Shown here piece by piece: positions 23,073 through 34,297 of a stretch of DNA of 64,000 bases. Origin of the DNA: Ricordea florida (Eukaryota; Cnidaria; Anthozoa; Corallimorpharia; Ricordeidae). Every line of letters begins with the position of its first letter. Position 1 is the stretch's first letter. The stretch lies in the NCBI GenBank assembly GCA_949710005.1, contig OX453274.1:15976741-16040740 (forward strand). Reading direction: 5' to 3'. Both the position numbers and the translations under genes were made by a program. The notes beneath the pieces were generated by a model, which saw only the letters and a program-made list of their open reading frames with translations, was not told where the DNA came from and made no database searches.

Positions 23073-24530
23073 CTGTAGAAGGCACAAGTGTAATAAATGG
23101 ACCCAAGCGTAATAAAGGTCCCATCTGTAATAACTTTTGGACCCAAGCGTAATAAAGGTCCCATCTGTAATAACTTTTGGACCCAAGTGTAATGAAGGTC
23201 CCATCTGTAATAACTTTTGGACCCAAGCGTAATAAAGGTCCCATCTGTAATAACATTTGGACCCAAGCGTATTAAAGGTCCTAATTAGCTTTATACTCAA
23301 ACGGGTAATATACCAACAACAAATTATGACCAATAAGAGGTAAAAGGTATAAAGTCACCTGATTTTATCTTCCTCGTGTTCTTGGGTCCCACATTACCAG
23401 CTGTGAAACTGAATTTTAAACATAGTGAGGCAGTAGAAAAGTATTAGCTAAACGGCGCTGGCTGTTGAAAAATAAGGCTGTTTGCACTTCCAATCATTAA
23501 TTTAAGTGTAACCAAAGTGCTCAGTGCTGTTCCACTGTCCTGTTATGGAAGCCCCACTCTAGAGTATACAACGATTTGATTTCTTCTGAATGTAACAGTT
23601 CCTGTTACGTTCTGCCTGTTCTGTTCCATGCCATGAATTGCCTACTTATTGATTGGCTCCGATGTTTTATGGCCAGTGAGGGTGAGTCTAATGTTGAAAC
23701 AATGAGGATATTAATGAAATTGAGATTTTAACGAGTGGCCCCTGACATTGTACATGGTGTTTCAAAACTCATTAATAATTCATAAAGGAAAAACAAAAGA
23801 AATTAGTGTTTAACGAGTGTCTTTATACCTGATAAAAACATGGCTAGACTTTCTTTACAATTTTGTTGAGCAAAGTAAGCCCAAGTCTAGATATTAGAGC
23901 AAGAATGAGTTGATCTACACCGGAGATTTTTGGGCTCTTCAAAAAAGGAGCACGAGTGTATTGTCAGGTTCAAAAACTAGAGGCGAAGCGTAATACTTAC
24001 ACCTCACCTTTTGAGGGAGTTATGTTACTAAATGTGGTCAAATTCATTTTAGTGAAAAGATGCGAAAATGACCGAAATGAATACAGAGGGGGGGAAATGA
24101 ACACAATTCCACTGTATTGAAAACTGTTTAACCTATCAGTTTATCAACGCGAACGGAACGGGAAAGATGCGACATATTTGCTTGTTCTGAAACTCTGACC
24201 TTTTCTTAAAGCATGTTCAGTCGTGGTCAGTAATTGCGAAAACTACCCCTAGAGCCACAACAAGAGTTGTTGGCCTATATTTTTCCATTCAAATAGCTTG
24301 GTCACGTGACCTGTGACGTCAGCCATATAATTTAAAGTTTAAAATTATAGATGTACTATTGTGGACATGTCTCATATTATGTAAGTTCATTACAGATGTG
24401 AACTTTATTACGCTTGTGCCCAAATGTTATTACAGATGGGACCTTTATTACGCTTGGGTCCAAAAGTTATTACAGATGGGACCTTTATTACGCTTGGGTC
24501 CATTTATTACACTTGTGCCTTCTACAGACC
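23073..24530. mobile_element. Element with minisatellite inverted ends (fold-back type)
   Basis: The left end starts 'ctgtagaaggcacaagtgta' and runs into about 4.5 copies of a 40-bp unit (ggacccaagcgtaataaagg + tcccatctgtaataactttt) to about 23280. The right end (about 24385-24530) is the same array inverted, about 3 copies, closing with the complement of the same outer sequence. Arms are about 145-200 bp and the interior about 1.1 kb without a supported ORF. This looks like a non-autonomous transposon whose TIRs contain a tandem repeat. The target duplication is uncertain. Confidence 0.75.
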
Positions 24531-25731
24531 CACAGGCAGCACATCTCTAGAGTGACTGTCTCATCTACCCTCATCTCCTAAGCATCTCACACCTGAGCAG
24601 GTCTCCTCAAATTAACCACCACCTACTTCTTAGGACCACCCTCAAGTTCAACATCTTCCATCCCCACCTTAACCATGTGTATCACCAGGTTCAGTTTATT
24701 CTGAGAGTTAGCTATTAAAGATCTTTCATTCATCAAGGTAGGAATCTGTCACCTTTGCAGTGATGGGCCTTGACATTCTGTCAGTAGCACTGATGTTACA
24801 TGCTTTGGGTTCAGGCATACATTAAACAGCCTCGGGCATACTGCTTTCCTGTTAAATAACCCCTTGTTGGATCTTATCAGTTCAGAGATTTCTCTACCTC
24901 TTCTCATATTGGCCTCCACCCTTGTGGTCCAGGTGTTATGTACATGTAGCTTGCCAACTAACCCTGTACAACCAAAATGGAAGCATGTTCAACCTCATCA
25001 TCACATTTAACTACCTCTGATTTACTGAATCATATGCTCTCCTGATATTGATCTATGCCATGGTAAGAAATCAGTTATTGTGTAGCTGGAAGAGGGGGCG
25101 GGTGAAGAGGAGGGGTAACGGTTACTTTATACGAGGGGTTCCATTTTAGTGTCACTTTGGGAGGGCCATTTTTGGAAAATAAAACCTTTAAAGGGAGGGC
25201 TAGGATATTTTTTAGATTACAAGTATATAGCACTAGCCTTTGAATTCAGACTTCTCTTGATTTAAATTGTCAGTACTTATTGTGGGCAGAAGAACATGGA
25301 ATATTGCGATACAAAAAGTCTTAAGGCATTTGTGTTTTTCAGTGACAATGAGAAAGACAATGAAAATGACAATGATGTCAGTGACAACAAAGTGATGGTG
25401 ACAATGATGACAAAATAAAGTTTCAGACTACTTTCACTATTTCTCAGGACATCATGCAAGTGTTGGGTGATGTCCTAAGAAAGAGAGTCACAGTAGACAA
25501 CAACCAATTTGAGACCCCCACGCACAAATGCTTGGAGTTAACAAATGTACTGATAAATGTGCTGTAGGATTAACACCTCAGTTCACCATTTTTTCCGTTT
25601 TACAGCATTCTCAGTATTTCGGAGAACATGAGAAAGAAGAAAAAGAGGTTTATTCTAGCTATAAACCTATTTTTAATGACTAAAACTTACACTATTTGCT
25701 TGCTTGTGCCCACTTTTACGTTATAATTATA

Positions 25732-25735
<4 letters not shown>
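24531..25735. other. Non-coding, no gene seen
   Basis: No ORF with recognisable motifs. A few 'gacaatgatg'-type imperfect repeats occur near 25340-25420. Confidence 0.4.
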
Positions 25736-25768
<33 letters not shown>

Positions 25769-25791
25769 TATATATATATATATATATATAT

Positions 25792-25822
<31 letters not shown>

Positions 25823-25838
25823 CATATATATATATATC
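25736..25838. repeat. (AT)n microsatellite with regular 'atcatat' interruptions
   Basis: AT dinucleotides are broken at intervals of about 25-30 bp by a single C. It directly precedes the hammerhead region. Confidence 0.95.
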
Positions 25839-25840
25839 CC

Positions 25841-26010
25841 CTGATGAGTGGGCATAAGTTGCATATGCATATCCCCTGATGAGTGGGCAACCACGAAACA
25901 GGCTTGTAGGGATAAACCTGTAGTTTGTTTGTGTGTTTTTTTCTCCCGCAACAAGTACTTCGCTCTACGTTCACGTATTGAGCACTGTTTTACGATTAAT
26001 CAACTTTTAA
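25841..26010 (+). repeat. PLE pseudo-LTR, upstream copy
   Basis: Starts with a truncated duplicate of the hammerhead 5' half (CTGATGAGTGGGCA at 25841-25854), then the full ribozyme, and continues through 'cgctctacgttcacgtattg' and 'agcactgtttta'. A related sequence with the same order (ribozyme, cgctctac, gtattgagcact) lies at 26470-26630, on the other side of a nuclease fragment, matching the direct pseudo-LTRs of PLEs. Confidence 0.65.
25870..25914 (+). ncRNA. Hammerhead ribozyme (type I, minimal), PLE-associated
   Basis: Stem I is tatccc (25870-25875) with gggata (25909-25914), 6 bp perfect. The core is CTGATGA (25876-25882). Stem II is GTGG-GCAA-CCAC (25883-25894). GAAA follows at 25895-25898. 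Stem III is ACA (25898-25900) with TGT (25905-25907) and a 4-base loop. The predicted cleavage follows the GUA triplet, after A25908. All core nucleotides match the hammerhead consensus (CUGANGA...GAAA...NUH). PLEs are known to carry such ribozymes. Confidence 0.85.
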
Positions 26011-26048
26011 AATTTATATATATATATACATATATATATATTCACAAC

Positions 26049-26092
<44 letters not shown>

Positions 26093-26100
26093 CAACTAAA

Positions 26101-26274
26101 TGGTCTATCATCGCAAGAGCTCGCCCCTACAATAATTTAAGTAAACGATGTGACTTATGCCTAGCAGAAAAACTTTATATTATCAAACACAGCAATTACA
26201 ATCTCCTGAACAAACGATCTGAACTTATTTCCAAGTGCCGACATGAAAACAAGTTCTACTTAAAGAACAATTGA
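26101..26274 (+). pseudogene. PLE GIY-YIG endonuclease, C-terminal fragment
   Basis: 58 codons are open to TGA, with RCDLCLAEKLYII, LLNKRSELISKCRHENKF and a final YLKNN. This Cys-x2-Cys plus C-x-H signature is the usual C-terminus of one PLE nuclease family. A similar peptide is found on the minus strand at 39890-40047. The catalytic GIY-YIG part is missing. Confidence 0.7.
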
Positions 26275-26469
26275 CGCTCATCCTATACAATACTGAACTA
26301 TTGTTTTACGCCCCTACGCTTTTAGTTTTTAGTTTTTAGTTTAGACAGTTTACTTCACACATCCCTTTGTTCTAATAGATCCGCCTTCCTCACCTATTGT
26401 AATTAATGCGCAGCTTCTCCTATTGTTCTACTTATTGTAAATATATATATATATATACTAGCTGATAGG
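26275..26469 (+). other. 3' untranslated region of the PLE fragment
   Basis: AT-rich, ending with an (AT)n tract immediately before the second ribozyme. Confidence 0.4.
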
Positions 26470-26627
26470 GTTTTCTTCATTAAATCTGCCTGATGAGTGC
26501 GTAAGCACGAAACTCAGAGTTGCAGGGAATCATGTGTGTTTTCATTTAGTAACCCAATTCTATATACCGCTCTACACAAATGTGTATTGAGCACTATTCA
26601 GCAGTGTTTTCTACAACTTCTCACGAT

Positions 26628-26662
<35 letters not shown>
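26470..26662 (+). repeat. PLE pseudo-LTR, downstream copy
   Basis: Contains a complete hammerhead (26485-26526), then 'accgctctacacaaatgtgt' and 'attgagcactattcagcagt', parallel to 25841-26010, and ends in an (AT)n tract. Confidence 0.65.
26485..26526 (+). ncRNA. Hammerhead ribozyme (type I, minimal), PLE-associated
   Basis: Stem I is tctgc (26485-26489) with gcagg (26522-26526), 4 Watson-Crick pairs plus one G-U. The core is CTGATGA (26490-26496). Stem II is GTGC-GTAA-GCAC (26497-26508). GAAA follows at 26509-26512. Stem III is ACT/AGT (26512-26514 with 26518-26520) and a 3-base loop. Cleavage is predicted after the GUU triplet, after position 26521. All core positions match consensus. Confidence 0.87.
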
Positions 26663-26666
<4 letters not shown>

Positions 26667-27980
26667 TGCACAAAGGAAAACAGTCTCAACCATTAAATAA
26701 TTTAACCCTTTGACGCGACGCGTTTCGGCATTCGCATTCGTCAGGGGCCTGCTTTGGGCTGATTTTTATTTCTTAATCAGCCAATTAGCTTGTTAATTAC
26801 CTTACGTCACAGTAGGGCTATGACATATGAGAAATTCTATAATTTTACAGTCTACCTCATAACGTAAGTTAAAAACTGCACTAAGCACATAACTTAATGA
26901 GGGTCTCTGTTTTACACTTAGTTTCAGCCTTTCGTTTTGTTAAGGCCGTGTGGTTGTAATGTCTTCAACCTCAGTTGCCAGAAAATCTTTCTTCGTCTTA
27001 GAAGATCCCTTTTCCTATCCGCTTCCAAGTGTCCCTTTCTTATCTGTTCAATTAGCGTGATCGCAATGTCTCTTTCAAAATCATGGGTTCGTTTATTGTG
27101 TAAGAAATGTTCGCTTAATTCACAGCTGTTGTTTAAGTTCCTGATGTGGCTCCGATGGTTGTTAAATCGGATATTACAGCCAGTTTCACTCTTGCCTATG
27201 TACGGCAATTTGCAGAGTTTGCATTCAATCATATAAATAACCCATGCCGAATGACAGTCTAAATCATGATATATTTGGAAGGTCCGCTCTGCTTTGGTGT
27301 CTGTAAACGTGGTGGTTGGCCTGAGTTTTTGACACCAGCCACATCCCTTCCGGCTGCATGGTCTGCATCCATCATTTGTGTCGTCCTGTTTTGGTCTACT
27401 TCTAAACTTTGAACTGACAAGTTTGTCGCGTAGACTCTTAGGCCGTCTGTACGCAATTAAAGGTGGTTTGTCAAATATTTAGATAGGCGGTCTTTCGATT
27501 TGAAAAAGCTCCAGTTTCTATGTGCTATTTCAGCTATATACGTGGTGTGTGGATTGAAGGTAGTCACTAGAGGAATGCGGTTCATAGGTTCACGATCATT
27601 CCTTGTTTCAAGGCATTCTTCTTGGCTCATCACGAGTACGTTTTGCATTTGTTCATATACCTCCTTCCTATCATAGCCACAAGCTGCAAAAAATTCTGTG
27701 TACTCGTTAATTCTTGTGTTTAGTTTCCCAGTGTCGGAGCATATTCGGCGTAGTCTTAGCGCCTAGCTGTAAGGAATACTACGTTTCAAGTGGGGAGGAT
27801 GCGCCGAAGTCCAATGGAGATATGGATGAGTGTCTGCTGGTTTCTGGTACACATCAGTTTCAATATCACCATCCTCGTTTTTATGATTGTCGTGTGCAGA
27901 AAGTTGACTTCACTTTTCGATGCCTCGTATGTGAATTTTATAAACGGTACTACGTTGTTTATGTAGTCAATTAGGCTATG
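26663..27980 (-). pseudogene. Penelope-like element, minus strand: RT C-terminal half plus GIY-YIG endonuclease
   Basis: Read from 27980 downwards: the RT end (DYINNVVPFIKFTYEASKSE, then VYQKPADTHPYLHW), thumb and linker (INEYTEFFAACGYDRKEVYE; RIPLVTTFNPHT), the Cys-rich segment (CRPCSRKGCGWC) and the nuclease (WVIYMIECKLCKLPYIGKSE, RFNNHRSHI), ending PHGLNKTKG at 26924. Breaks include a stop after RSIPYS near 27765 and frame changes near 27457 and 27259. The RT active site is not present. The 3' region (26700-26920) has a degenerate hammerhead-like string (CTGACGA...CGAAACG, 26715-26745, minus strand). It is flanked by (AT)n at 26633-26662. Confidence 0.85.
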
Positions 27981-27999
27981 TGCACGCTGTTGGTGAGCA

Positions 28000-28165
28000 A
28001 ATGCGTAACATGGTGTGTAGTATCGTGCATCGTGTATCGTTTTCTTTTGAAAAATCGTCTAAAGTGTATCGGGTATTTGTAAAGAGCCATCGTGTATAGG
28101 GCTTCGTGCATCGAGTATTGGCAGGCAGTAAACGTGTATCGAGTATCCTCCAACGAGTATCGTGT
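28000..28165. repeat. Degenerate TATCGTG/CGAGTATC tandem repeat
   Basis: Many imperfect 'cgtgtatcg' and 'gagtatcc' units. A similar complementary-sense patch lies at 38715-38805. Low-complexity, non-coding. Confidence 0.7.
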
Positions 28166-28276
28166 TAACCTGGTTGCACTATCAAGTTCCTTCTTCGCGC
28201 AGACAAAATGTTATTTCAACTTGTACTATTGATATGAAAATATCAATAGTATTGATATGAGGAAGTTAATGAATTA

Positions 28277-31200
28277 ATGATGCAGAGCAGCCACGTTTTC
28301 CTGGTCTCCGTGTTTTTTCTATGCTTGGGTCGTTTGGAGCTGCATTCTATACCTGTGAACCATCTCCACATACTGGTAAATGTTCGTGGAACTGCTTTCC
28401 AGCTTTATGTGCTTGAGCAGTCTTCTTACGCCCCATACGGCGAGTATTTTGATGTTTGGCCTTCGTTTAGTCAATGGTTCCAGTTGTACCGAACTACGGA
28501 AATTTACATACAGCGGCGACCTACCACACCTTGCAATCAACACCTATTGAATTTACGTGTCACAACGAGCACAATTACTATTGCCGGTGGTAATTGGAAA
28601 TTCCGCAATGCTTGCCGCCCGAAATGGTCACACTGTCGTGTTGTTTATTACTCTAACTCGACTGCCACAAAGCAAATTTTGCTCCTTTCCGGCGACATTG
28701 AGCTAAATCCTGGTTGGCAGGAAATCCAGGATAGTGCCTCTGATTATTTACAGGAATTTGCGAGGACGATACACGCAGGGTCTAACAATTTAAGCATTGC
28801 ACACATTAATATTCGCAGTCTTAGAAACAAGGTAGATGAAGTGAAGCTTCTACTACAACTATGTCGTTTTGACATTCTCGCCATTACTGAAACTCACCTC
28901 GATATAAATGTCTCAAATCGACAACTTGAGATTGAGAATTACAAGATTGCAAGAAGAGATAGAAATGCTGGTACTTTAGGTGGCGGTTGCTTGGTTTATA
29001 TTGCGAACCATATTTGTTCTACGCAAATGAAATCACTCGAATGTCCTACAATTGAAGGCGTCTGGCTCAGAGTGAATATTAATTCCACCCAGTTTATTAT
29101 CGGTACCATTTACAGACCACCTTCAAGTGTTGATTTCTTCAACAATTTCCATAAAACATTGGAAAAGGTTTGGCTCCGATTTACGAACGTGCTCATCGTT
29201 GGCGATTTTAACTGCGACTATGCTTAGCGAGTCGGCAACATCGTTCCATCTACCTTCGGTGGTAAATTACAATCCTCTCTTCTACAATTTAACTACTCCG
29301 TTATCAACGATCAACCAACTAGAGTGACTGGTGATTCATCTACCTTAATTGACCTTGTAATCGCTAGTAAGTGCGGTTTGGTTAAGAACACAAAGACTCT
29401 CGAATTGGGAATCTCCGATCATATGTTAGTGCACGCATGCATGCGCACAAAAGTTCGAAGAGATCCTCCGAAGATTGTCAAAGCGCGCAGCTTTAAACGT
29501 TTTAACCGAGAGATGTTCATGAAGGATATTGAATCAGCTCCCTGGTCTGTGTGCTCGTCATTTGATGATCCGGATGACTGCTATTGGGCATGGCAGCACA
29601 TTTTTAATGTCATTTGCAACAAGCACGCTCCGTATAGAGAAATCAAGCTGAGACGTCAGTCTCTCCCGTGGATTACCCCACAGATATGCCATAAGGTGAA
29701 CCTTAGATTCAAAACTCTAGGCAGAGCCAATGAATCAAATGAGCCCGATCTATGGGCGAAATACAGAAAGCTCAGAAATCAAATCACACAGGAAGTTAGA
29801 GCCGCCAAATGTAGTTATTTCAGTGATTTGTTCAACGAAGTGAAGGACTGCAAATCCTACTGGAAGCTGATAAAAACTGCCACCTGTGAACCGGCCAAAA
29901 GGAAGCCTATTGTCGGGATCAGAAGAGAGGACGGTAGTCTTGAAACCTCTGATCAAGGCAAAGCCAATATTTTGAACGATTTCTTTTCCTCTGTTGGCGA
30001 AGAACTTGCTAACGATCTTCCTTCCTTCGATCCGGCAACCAGTGCCTCCCATATTTCTCGAGTCACGCCTTCTATCATGAACATTGACTTAAATGACACC
30101 AAAATCGCTCTAGGCCTGAAGAACCTTAAGCCAAACAAATCTTGTGGACCAGATAATGTTGCACCTAAATTATTGAAGCTCGCAGGCGATGCAATTGTGC
30201 CGTCGTTACGATGTGTTTATCTTGCTAGCGTTTGTAACAATTCGGTTTCTGCGATGTGGAAGTCTGCCAACGTCTCTTGCCTGCATAAAAAGGATGATGA
30301 ATCTGACAAGACTAATTACCGACCGATCTCTTTGTTATGTGTTCCAGGAAAGTTAATGGAGTCTTGTGTCGTTTCAACAATTACGTCGCACATTGCTGAT
30401 CACGGTCTCAGCAACAAACATCAGTGGGCGTACAAACAAGGCCACTCGACAGAACTATTACTGGCTAAAATGTCCGAGGATTGGAGACGTGCTCTCGACA
30501 ACAATCAAACTGTTGGAATCGTTTTCGTTGATTTTAGAAAAGCATTTGACTCCATCTCGCACCCTCTTCTGCTAAAGAAACTTCAGGGGCTAGGGATTGC
30601 CGGTGACCTATGGTCTTGGATTAGCAGTTATTTGTCCGAGCGTTCACAAATAACAATAGTAAATGGGGAGAAGTCTAGTCCTCGTTCTGTAAAGTTCGGT
30701 GTTCCACAGGGATCAGTTTTAGGGCCCACACTGTTTTCTTTGTATTGTAATGACTTACCTGATATCATCAACGATAATGATGGTGTCATTCACATGTATG
30801 CTGACGATACTACGATGTATGTAGTGGCGACTTCTCCAGCTTTGGTCATTATGGCCTTAAATAAGATTTTAGCTTTACTTTTCGAGTGGTGTTGCCGTTC
30901 TCTTCTAACACCACATCCCGGTAAAACCGAGTTCATGTTACTAAGTCGTAGTCGCTTTGTTGGCCCACTACCGGGTTTAAAGTTTGGTAACTGTCACATC
31001 GAGCAAGTCACGTCCTCCAGATGTTTAGGTGTTGAAGTTGACCATGAACTCAAATGGAATGTCCACGTTAGTGAATTAATTAAGAACTTTTCTCAGAAAT
31101 TAAGCCTTTTGAGATCCCTCTATTTTTTACCGATTGGGGCCAGACTTGACTTTTATTTTAAGGTTATTTTACCTTCGGTGACTTATGGACTCTTAATTTG

Positions 31201-31627
31201 GGGCTCATGTGGCAAGACATTATTTGGCAGCCTTGAACGTATTCATGTTAGGGCTGCAAAAATTATCCATGGCCTTGACTGGAATATGTCTTCTGAGGAC
31301 GTCCTTACATGCACCAACTGGAAGTCACTCAAACATATTTACTTGAAACGGGTTCTTCTTTTTGTTCATAACTGCTACCATGGAAACCCCCCGGTTCCTC
31401 TCAAAGAGCTGTTTAACAAACGCACCCCAAAATATAACTTGCGACAGAAGATGTGCGTTTCGCTGCCCCGTCCAAGGACTGAATTTTTAAAGAAATCTAT
31501 TGCGTACCGTGGCGCCACCTTATGGAACTTTTTAAGTAATGATATTAGGGCAGAAGATAATGTAAATAGTTTTAAACGTAAAGTAACCAAAAGTAATGTT
31601 TTAGACAATTTCACTTTATTCGATTAG
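28277..31627 (+). pseudogene. CR1/L2-type LINE ORF: endonuclease plus reverse transcriptase, one nonsense codon
   Basis: A single frame runs from ATG 28277 to TAG 31627 (about 1,116 codons), interrupted only by TAG at 29225-29227 inside the endonuclease. N-terminal region (about 1-140), then a 2A-like motif SGDIELNPGW (Asp at 28694). The AP-like endonuclease follows (IAHINIRSLRNKVDE, AITETHL, IIGTIYRPP, IVGDFNC, ISDHMLV). The reverse transcriptase has FVDFRKAFDS, GVPQGSVLGPTLFSLY and the active site YADD. The C-terminal LINE end is LRQKMCVSLPRPRTEF. The element nicks DNA and copies its RNA at the nick. The final 2A residue is Trp where Pro is expected. Otherwise it is unusually well preserved. 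Confidence 0.93.
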
Positions 31628-31745
31628 CTTTTTTTTTTTTTTTTTTTTATATATGTATATATATAATTTGTAATTTTAACGTTTTAGATTGTACACGACC
31701 ACATCAGCAACGCTGTATTTTAAGCTATCGTGTCTAAATAAATGC

Positions 31746-31790
<45 letters not shown>
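31628..31790 (+). repeat. LINE 3' UTR with poly-T, AATAAA and (ATT)n tail
   Basis: After the stop there is a T-run, then 'ctaaataaatgctttt' and about 14 ATT units (31749-31788), the tandem tail expected of CR1/L2 3' ends. Confidence 0.8.
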
Positions 31791-31791
<1 letters not shown>

Positions 31792-31915
31792 CTTCCTTTC
31801 TTTTACTGTGATATGTACTCCACATTTATGTACTGAAAACGTAAAAGAAACATTTTTTATCTCTGTATTCCTTACCATGGGACGTGCTCGAACTGTGATC
31901 AGCGGCAAAGGCGAG

Positions 31916-32034
31916 CCGTACGGTAGGCACGTGGTGTAAGCATCGTGTATGGCTATGGAGAGCAATGTATGCCATATATTCACTAACGGGGAAGCACTAT
32001 ATGATGCTTACACCACGTACCTACCAGCCGTACA
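31916..32034. repeat. Inverted repeat with 22-bp arms
   Basis: 'gtaggcacgtggtgtaagca' at 31923 pairs with 'tgcttacaccacgtacctac' ending at 32034 with one mismatch, loop about 68 bp. Extra pairing (gtacgg / ccgtac) extends outward. Confidence 0.7.
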
Positions 32035-33278
32035 TGCCACTAGCTTGCTTTCCTCAAATCAGCGTTCCTTGCGAAGAAAAAAAATCCCTCTGGCACCAAG
32101 CAAGGTATGAGTTGCTGAAAGTTTCAAAATGTATTGTATTGTTACAGTACTGTGCAAAAGTAATGGAAACGAAATTCGACGCATTTCGTTCTTTGCTCTA
32201 GCGAATTTTCGCCGACATTTCGGGCGAAATATAGGCGATATTTCGTCGATTTTTCTCAGAGTCAAACGAAAATTCCCAGTGGCAAAACTTCGCGGAAGCG
32301 AAATTCCGTAGCAACGGACTTACGAAAGACGGTTAAAGTGTCTGGTGAACTCGTGATCAATGCCGCATGAAACTGTGTGAAAGCGCGAAATCGCGACATT
32401 AAAGTCATGCGAAGATTAGTAACAATACGGTATATAAAAATCAGGCCCCTTAGGAGATGACTGCAAACGACAAACCTCTCTGCCGCCACTCACGGTTTCG
32501 ACTCTGAGGAAATGAAATGAATCACGTTAATAAAACATTGCGTGAAACATTGCGTGACCACATGCTAGTACAAACTTGTTTACAAATGGAGCTTAATGGA
32601 AGCAACTTTACATCACCTTACTGCACCAGTTTACGTTTTCTTCGTAATTTAACTTAAGTCACTTTTAATTTTTTTTATAAAGTCCTTAATATGCTAGACT
32701 TTGAGAAATTAACGTCGCACGAGACCAACAGCGCAACAGATAACTGAATGGCAGTGCGAAAACAGTTTTCGCGCCATTTTTATCGCGCCTTCATTATTCT
32801 CTTGCTGATCGAGGAAAAAATCGCTCAGACTATAGCTAATCTCCGCTTTAAACAACGTCAACGAATATCTAAGTTGGATATGAAAACAGGTAAAACATAC
32901 GTAGCCGCACAGCGCTGTGTTTGAATATCAGCTTCATTATTTTGATTTCATTGATTGCGTTAGGTGGTGGTCAGTCAAGTGCTGTTAGGATTTTGTGTGA
33001 AAGATGGCCAAGCGTCGTCGGGCTTGCAGATGTATAACGCAGTTCTAGACTTTACGATATAATGCCTAAAGCGGCGTGGATGCAGTGATAATTTTTTCAA
33101 GTAACTGTACCGACATAGCGTGTTGTTGCGCTAATTAATGCTTCGGCGGATAGGGCAAGTTTATTACAAAATTGACTGAAGCCTGTTACCTCGAGAAAAG
33201 CTGTTTTAATAGTATTGGAATAACTCGCAAATGGTGTACCACGCAAAGGTATGTGCCCGTTGAATGTCGATGTTACAG
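32035..33278. other. Non-coding, no gene seen
   Basis: Some 'gcgaaat'-rich low-complexity sequence occurs near 32170-32310. No supported ORF. Confidence 0.4.
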
Positions 33279-33303
33279 TTAAAGGAGAACTGAAGGCAAA
33301 AAT

Positions 33304-34297
33304 CAAGTATTTTTTTTCTTATAGTTTGGGCCTAGTATATTAATGTTTTAAACCTTTTTTTTACCATTTCGACCTTTTTTGGATTTCAAAAAATATAGTT
33401 TTACTGTGATTTTAGGCTATTGGCATTGCGGCTCAGAATGGATGGGTCAGCGGTGACTAAAGGAGTTTATGACGTATGATATGGGGAACATGTGCGAGAG
33501 ACTTACAAACATAAGGAGGGTTTTGAGTGGTGTTGACCTTGTTGTTTAGGGTAGTAACAAAGATTTGCGACATTTACGATGGAAAGATGCCTTTAAGCAG
33601 TCCTTTACATTTGTGATATCTTCACTGAAATGTTACAACTTGAACATGGGAGCGCAAGTTAACATTTTCGTCCGCAATCGAAACCAGTTGCGAGCGTTCG
33701 ATCAAATCACTCGCCGCACGAAGTAAATATGTCACAAGGATTTTTTACTCCAGTTATTTGAATTAAATATACTTATTTTGCTTTTTCTAAGATGAAATGC
33801 AACTGATTTTGAATATTTAATTACTTATATTGTTCTTAGTATAGTGAAAGAAGTCAAATCAATTTCGACAGCTGTAGCGAGTGAATGTGTTCGGAGGTAC
33901 ATGCTAGTTGAAATGAACATTGGACGTGCCAGGCCTATTCTACAGCGTCTACATTTGTGTCTTAATAGTTAATTGCATTATTATTCATTTTCATCTTCTA
34001 CATTCTTCTAAAGCTAATTCTTCTAAAGCTTTTAGGGTTTCGGGTAAGTTCGCCGCTTCACCAGCTGGAAATCCCATGACTGCAATTTCGCAAGGTACTG
34101 AGCCAGATTAATTTACAGTGCACGTCACGTTCCTTTCGCAACTGATAATGTCTCATGGCAACTTTTTGGAGTATTTCAGGCAGATTTTTTTTCCGGTATT
34201 GCGTCAATCTTTTTGGTATAAATAAAGCTATCCATTTTGCGTAAGCCTCACTACTCACTTTATGTGTATATCGATCGTTTGCACCCGTCCCGTCGTA
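33304..34297. other. Kolobok 5' subterminal region
   Basis: Non-coding sequence between the left TIR and the THAP ATG. It presumably carries the transposase promoter, which I cannot point to. Confidence 0.4.

Noticed and set aside
22926..23333. Overlapping minus-strand ORFs with repeated 'MGPLLRLGPKVITDG' segments
   Set aside because: Translations of the 40-bp minisatellite. Periodicity 40 is not a multiple of 3, so the repeats run through all frames rather than encode a repeat protein.
26715..26745. Hammerhead at the minus-strand PLE 3' end
   Set aside because: CTGACGA and CGAAACG are present, but the intervening sequence does not form a proper stem II. At most a decayed ribozyme.
31742..31983. 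Leu-rich and Asn-rich open frames
   Set aside because: Artefacts of the (ATT)n tail of the LINE.
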